Source of the DNA: DASSJM01 sp049587975
GTDB lineage: Bacteria > Actinomycetota > UBA4738 > HRBIN12
NCBI GenBank assembly: GCA_049587975.1
Contig: JBAVEY010000092.1
Location: forward strand, 1 to 7,586
Length of the DNA: 7,586 nt
Reading direction: 5' to 3'
This document shows, in pieces, positions 5,540-7,586 of the stretch. The notes below the pieces were generated by a model that searched no databases, was not told where the DNA came from, and saw only the letters and a list, made by a program, of their open reading frames with translations. The position numbers were made by a program, and so were the translations under genes. Positions within the stretch are counted from its first letter, which is position 1, and every line of letters begins with the position of its first letter.

Positions 5540-6502
5540 GTGGAGCCCGTCGTGTTCGAGGTCGCGCGGGGCATCACCGCGATCGACACCTTCTACGGCG
5601 GTCGTGAACGGTATACGGCCGCGTACCTGCTCCAGGCAGAGGAGCCGGCGATCGTCGAGACCGGACCCGCGACCTCGTTCGAACCCGTCGTCGCCGGCCT
5701 CGAGCGGTTGGGCGTCGGACCGAACGACCTCGCGCACATCGTCGTCACGCACATCCATCTGGACCACGCGGGGGGCGTCTGGCGCGTCGCCGAGCGGTTC
5801 CCGAACGCGACCGTGTGGGTGCACGAACGCGGCGCGCGGCACCTCGCTGACCCGACCCGTCTGGTCGCGAGCGCGACGTCGATCTACGGACCCGAGACGA
5901 TGGCGACGCTGTTCGGGCCCGTGGAACCCGTTGCGGCCCAGCGGATCCGAGCGCTGGCCGACGGCGACCCGATCGAACTCGGCGGGCGCCGGCTCGAGGC
6001 CATCGCCACCCCCGGGCACGCGAAGCATCAGGTGGCCCTCGTCGATTCGTCGACCGGAGCCGTCTTCACGGGCGATGCGCTCGGCATCCATCCACCCGAT
6101 GCGCGGGTCCTGCGACCGGCGACGCCGCCCCCCGACTACGATCTCGAGCTCGCGATCTCCTCGATCGAGCGGATCCGATCACGGGCGCGCGGCGCGGCGC
6201 TCCTGTTCTCGCACTTCGGTCCGGTCGACGAGGTCGATCGCGTCTGCGACCTCGCGATCCGCCGGTTCCGCTCGTGGACCCAGGCCGTCGGCGACGCACT
6301 CCGACGCACGGACGACCTGGACGAGATCGTGCAGGCGCTGCAGGAGATCGCCCGAGCCGACGCCGAGACCGGTGCCGAGGCGACGCTCGACCTCCAGGCG
6401 ATGGAGACGCTGTCGAGCATCCGGATGAACGCGATGGGGATCGTCGGGTACTGGACGAAGCGGGGGGCAGGATCCGAGGACGGGACCGGTCAGGAGAGCT
6501 GA
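5540..6502 (+). CDS. Metallo-beta-lactamase-fold hydrolase
   Basis: Predicted cytosolic di-metal hydrolase of the MBL superfamily; the substrate is unknown (glyoxalase II-, lactonase- or ester-type reactions are all possible). The 320 residues contain the full ligand set: HIHLDH at 71-76 (H71, H73, D75, H76), H160 in TPGH, D179 in FTGD and H225 in SHFG. A C-terminal helical extension follows, about 230-310, ending AMGIVGYWTKRG; it is shared with a group of uncharacterised MBL proteins, from memory. It has no signal peptide, and nothing marks it as a true beta-lactamase. Start is GTG at 5540: the next residues EPVVFEVARGITAIDTFYG form the usual first strands of the fold, and the open frame upstream is antisense to ssb. 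TAGACT 7 nt before the start suggests a leaderless transcript. The stop overlaps the convergent TPR gene's stop region by 13 bp. Confidence 0.92.
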   Translation: MEPVVFEVARGITAIDTFYGGRERYTAAYLLQAEEPAIVETGPATSFEPVVAGLERLGVGPNDLAHIVVTHIHLDHAGGVWRVAERFPNATVWVHERGARHLADPTRLVASATSIYGPETMATLFGPVEPVAAQRIRALADGDPIELGGRRLEAIATPGHAKHQVALVDSSTGAVFTGDALGIHPPDARVLRPATPPPDYDLELAISSIERIRSRARGAALLFSHFGPVDEVDRVCDLAIRRFRSWTQAVGDALRRTDDLDEIVQALQEIARADAETGAEATLDLQAMETLSSIRMNAMGIVGYWTKRGAGSEDGTGQES

Positions 6503-7179
6503 GCGGCGCGCTCGGCCGCGTCGAACGCGCTCGGGTCGTGCCGCAGGATCTTGCGGAACTCGCGGAGCGCGTCGTCGCGCCGGCCCGCCTGCTCGAGGAT
6601 GCTCCCGGTGACGTACCACACGCGGATCACCTCGGGACCAGCGACGTCGTCGCGCGTGCGGATGCGCCGCAGCATCCCGAGCGCCTGGTCGAACTTGCCC
6701 TGATCAGCGAGCGCGCTCGACGCGACGATCACGGCCTCGGCCTTGGCCGCGAGCGGAACGCCCTTGGACGCGAGCGCCTCCTCCGCGAGCGGGACCGCCC
6801 GATCGGGCCGGCCGAGCGAGCGCAGACAGTCGGCGATGATGTGGTTCTGGTCGGCCCGCCCCGACATCCGACGGTAGGCCTGCATCTCGGACAGCGCCTC
6901 GGGGTAACGTTCGAGCTGGTAGAGCGCGAGCCCCAGGACCTCGCGGACGCCGGGCGCACGGGGCGCGAACCCCTTCGCCTTGGCCGCCTCCGCGGCCGCC
7001 CCGTGGGCGTCGCCGCGATCGAGCAGCGCCACCGCGCGCTCGAGACGGGAGATCGCCAGGTCGGCCTTGCCCGTCCTGGACATGTGCCGCAGCTCGGAGA
7101 CCACGTCGGGCGGGAGCCCGGCGCGGCGAGGCTTGGACCCCGCCCTGGGGCCGGGACGCGAACGCATCGCCTTCGGCAT
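6490..7179 (-). CDS. TPR-repeat protein, Rv1691-like
   Basis: A 229-residue soluble protein with a basic, low-complexity start (about 1-22: MPKAMRSRPGPRAGSKPRR) followed by degenerate tetratricopeptide repeats, e.g. AVALLDRGDAHGAAAEAAKAKGF (about 49-71), VREVLGLALYQLERYPEALSEM (78-99), IIADCLRSLGRPDRAVPLAEEAL (114-136), VIVASSALADQGKFDQALGML (140-160) and a last unit ending FRKILRHDPSA (208-218). The pattern of a REVLGLALY..ERYPEAL segment then an ADC.R.LGRP.RA segment resembles the conserved actinobacterial protein that normally heads the HAD-tlyA-nadK-recN string (Rv1691 in M. tuberculosis). Its function is unknown; it is probably a protein-interaction scaffold. Start is ATG at 7179-7177; a second ATG at codon 5 is possible. 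It lies 27 nt past the rRNA hairpin, with TACGCT 6 nt before the start, so it may be leaderless or receive rRNA read-through. The 3' end overlaps the convergent metallo-hydrolase by 13 bp. Confidence 0.88.
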   Translation of the reverse strand: MPKAMRSRPGPRAGSKPRRAGLPPDVVSELRHMSRTGKADLAISRLERAVALLDRGDAHGAAAEAAKAKGFAPRAPGVREVLGLALYQLERYPEALSEMQAYRRMSGRADQNHIIADCLRSLGRPDRAVPLAEEALASKGVPLAAKAEAVIVASSALADQGKFDQALGMLRRIRTRDDVAGPEVIRVWYVTGSILEQAGRRDDALREFRKILRHDPSAFDAAERAAQLS

Positions 7180-7185
7180 GCCGAG

Positions 7186-7191
7186 AGCGTA
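7186..7191 (-). promoter_or_regulatory. Candidate leaderless promoter (-10 TACGCT) of the long TPR gene
   Basis: TACGCT on the minus strand fits TANNNT and ends 6 nt before the ATG at 7179, the spacing for a leaderless transcript. A -35 at normal distance would fall inside the distal arm of the rRNA terminator hairpin; no TTGAC-like match is seen there. Confidence 0.45.
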
Positions 7192-7206
7192 CCGGTGCCC
7201 GACGCG

Positions 7207-7234
7207 GAAGAGCCGCCCTGATGGGCGGCTCTTC
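7207..7234 (-). terminator. rRNA operon hairpin terminator (no U-tract)
   Basis: A perfect 12-bp inverted repeat with a 4-nt loop: GAAGAGCCGCCC at 7207-7218 pairs with GGGCGGCTCTTC at 7223-7234. It begins 6 nt after the 3' end of 5S rRNA. No T-run follows on the minus strand (next bases CCGCGTCG), so it is of the tail-less kind often proposed in high-GC Actinomycetota. Confidence 0.8.
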
Positions 7235-7240
7235 GCGAGG

Positions 7241-7360
7241 TGTCCGGCGGCGACCTACTCTCCCACCCAGTTGCCCAGGCAGTACCATCGGCGCTGGAAG
7301 GCTTAACTTCCGGGTTCGGGATGGGACCGGGTGTTTCCCCTCCGCTATGGCCACCGAAAC
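7241..7360 (-). rRNA. rrf: 5S ribosomal RNA
   Basis: About 120 nt on the minus strand. It starts GTTTCGGTGGCCATAGCGG and contains the highly conserved loop segments CCCATCCCGAAC and GGAAGTTAAG. It then has AGCGCCGATGGTACTG and GTGGGAGAGTAGGTCGCCGC. The two ends pair as helix I (TCGGTGGC with the GCCGCCGGA end). The ends are set by this pairing and may be off by one or two bases. It lies downstream of 23S rRNA in the usual order. An open frame reading across this region on either strand is not a gene. Confidence 0.97.
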
Positions 7361-7460
7361 GACGTTCCTCGATCCCTCGGACCTGCCGTCGGATCGAGAA
7401 GGTGACGGGAGCACGGCCCCCGAGCAGAGCTCGGGAACTGCGATAGCGAGCGCGAGCAAA
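7361..7460 (-). other. 23S-5S internal transcribed spacer with two hairpins
   Basis: A spacer of about 100 nt with no tRNA gene. It holds two perfect inverted repeats: an 8-bp stem CTCGATCC/GGATCGAG (7368-7375 with 7391-7398, 15-nt loop) and a 7-bp stem CCCGAGC/GCTCGGG (7419-7425 with 7429-7435, 3-nt loop). These are plausible folding or RNase processing sites for release of 5S and 23S from the precursor, by analogy with other rRNA operons. Confidence 0.75.
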
Positions 7461-7586
7461 GTCAAGTCCTCGGCCTATTAGTACCGGTCGGCTCAACGTG
7501 TTGCCACGCGTACACCTCCGGCCTATCAACCTCGTAGTCTGCGAGGGGCCTTACCTGGTTGCCCAGTGGGAGACCTCATCTAGGGG
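7461..7586 (-). rRNA. rrl: 23S ribosomal RNA, 3' end (partial)
   Basis: The last 126 or so nucleotides of 23S rRNA, read on the minus strand; the rest lies beyond the window edge. Recognisable stretches are CTAGATGAGGTCTCCC, CGAGGTTGATAGGCCGG, then GTGTACGCG and the near-terminal GACCGGTACTAATAGGCCGA, all matching the 3' domain of bacterial 23S. The mature end is placed near GGACTTGAC at about 7461 and could shift by a few bases. The minus orientation means that 16S lies further right, outside the window. Confidence 0.96.

Noticed and set aside
5470..5589. N-terminal extension of ssb
   Set aside because: It overlaps the divergent metallo-hydrolase start and both candidate promoters; the OB fold begins at MVTVNVVVLAGT and has its own purine-rich ribosome site.
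3952..6502. DUF1015-ssb-MBL block as a defence or mobile island
   Set aside because: No integrase, transposase, toxin, nuclease, direct repeats or attachment site; composition matches the flanks and the genes alternate in strand. Better read as ordinary chromosomal genes.
7361..7460. Possible tRNA gene in the 23S-5S spacer
   Set aside because: No cloverleaf, no GGTTCGAATCC-type T-loop and no CCA-like end; only two simple hairpins are seen.
7221..7481. Open frames of 68-108 residues across the 5S region
   Set aside because: They lie within 5S rRNA and the 23S-5S spacer; sequence conservation there is that of structural RNA.

Overview
The window is uniformly GC-rich chromosomal DNA, most likely from a member of the Actinomycetota (high-GC Gram-positives), possibly a deep-branching or uncultivated one. 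Three things point there: strong G/C preference at third codon positions with frequent GTG starts; a gene string in the order TPR - HAD phosphatase - small basic protein - tlyA - NAD kinase - recN that matches, from memory, the Mycobacterium tuberculosis Rv1691-Rv1696 neighbourhood; and a 5S rRNA of recognisable actinobacterial type. No mobile element, CRISPR array, tRNA or obvious island is visible.

Layout, left to right. Positions 1-3946 hold a tightly packed minus-strand operon, read from right to left: a small TPR protein (3946-3560), a NagD-type HAD phosphatase (3560-2790), a phasin-like protein with a histone-H1-like tail (2696-2310), the rRNA 2'-O-methyltransferase TlyA (2298-1495), NAD kinase (1498-653) and the N-terminal third of RecN (643-1, cut by the window edge). 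Junctions are a TGATG stop/start, an 11-nt gap, a GTGA overlap and a 9-nt gap. The exception is a 93-nt gap before the phasin-like gene, which may hold an internal promoter.

Positions 3952-6502 hold a DUF1015 gene (+), a short tail-less SSB (-) and a metallo-beta-lactamase-fold hydrolase (+). The DUF1015 start lies only 5 nt from the divergent TPR start, so the two promoters must overlap coding sequence. SSB and the hydrolase diverge from a 70-bp shared promoter region. Then comes a second, longer TPR gene (7179-6490, -) whose stop overlaps the hydrolase's stop tail-to-tail by 13 bp. It is the better match to the Rv1691-like protein that normally heads the recN cluster, so the three genes look like an insertion or rearrangement within that conserved string.

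The right end is the distal part of an rRNA operon on the minus strand: the 3' end of 23S rRNA (7586-7461), a 100-nt spacer with two perfect hairpins, 5S rRNA (7360-7241) and a 12-bp perfect hairpin terminator without a U-tract (7234-7207). The long TPR gene starts 27 nt past that hairpin and may be leaderless.

Taken together the window is housekeeping: ribosome RNA and rRNA modification, NADP supply, recombination repair and ssDNA binding, plus several conserved but uncharacterised genes. I found no convincing undescribed defence or mobile system. The points most worth a second look are the very compact divergent and convergent gene junctions with candidate leaderless promoters, the tail-less SSB, and the split of the conserved cluster.
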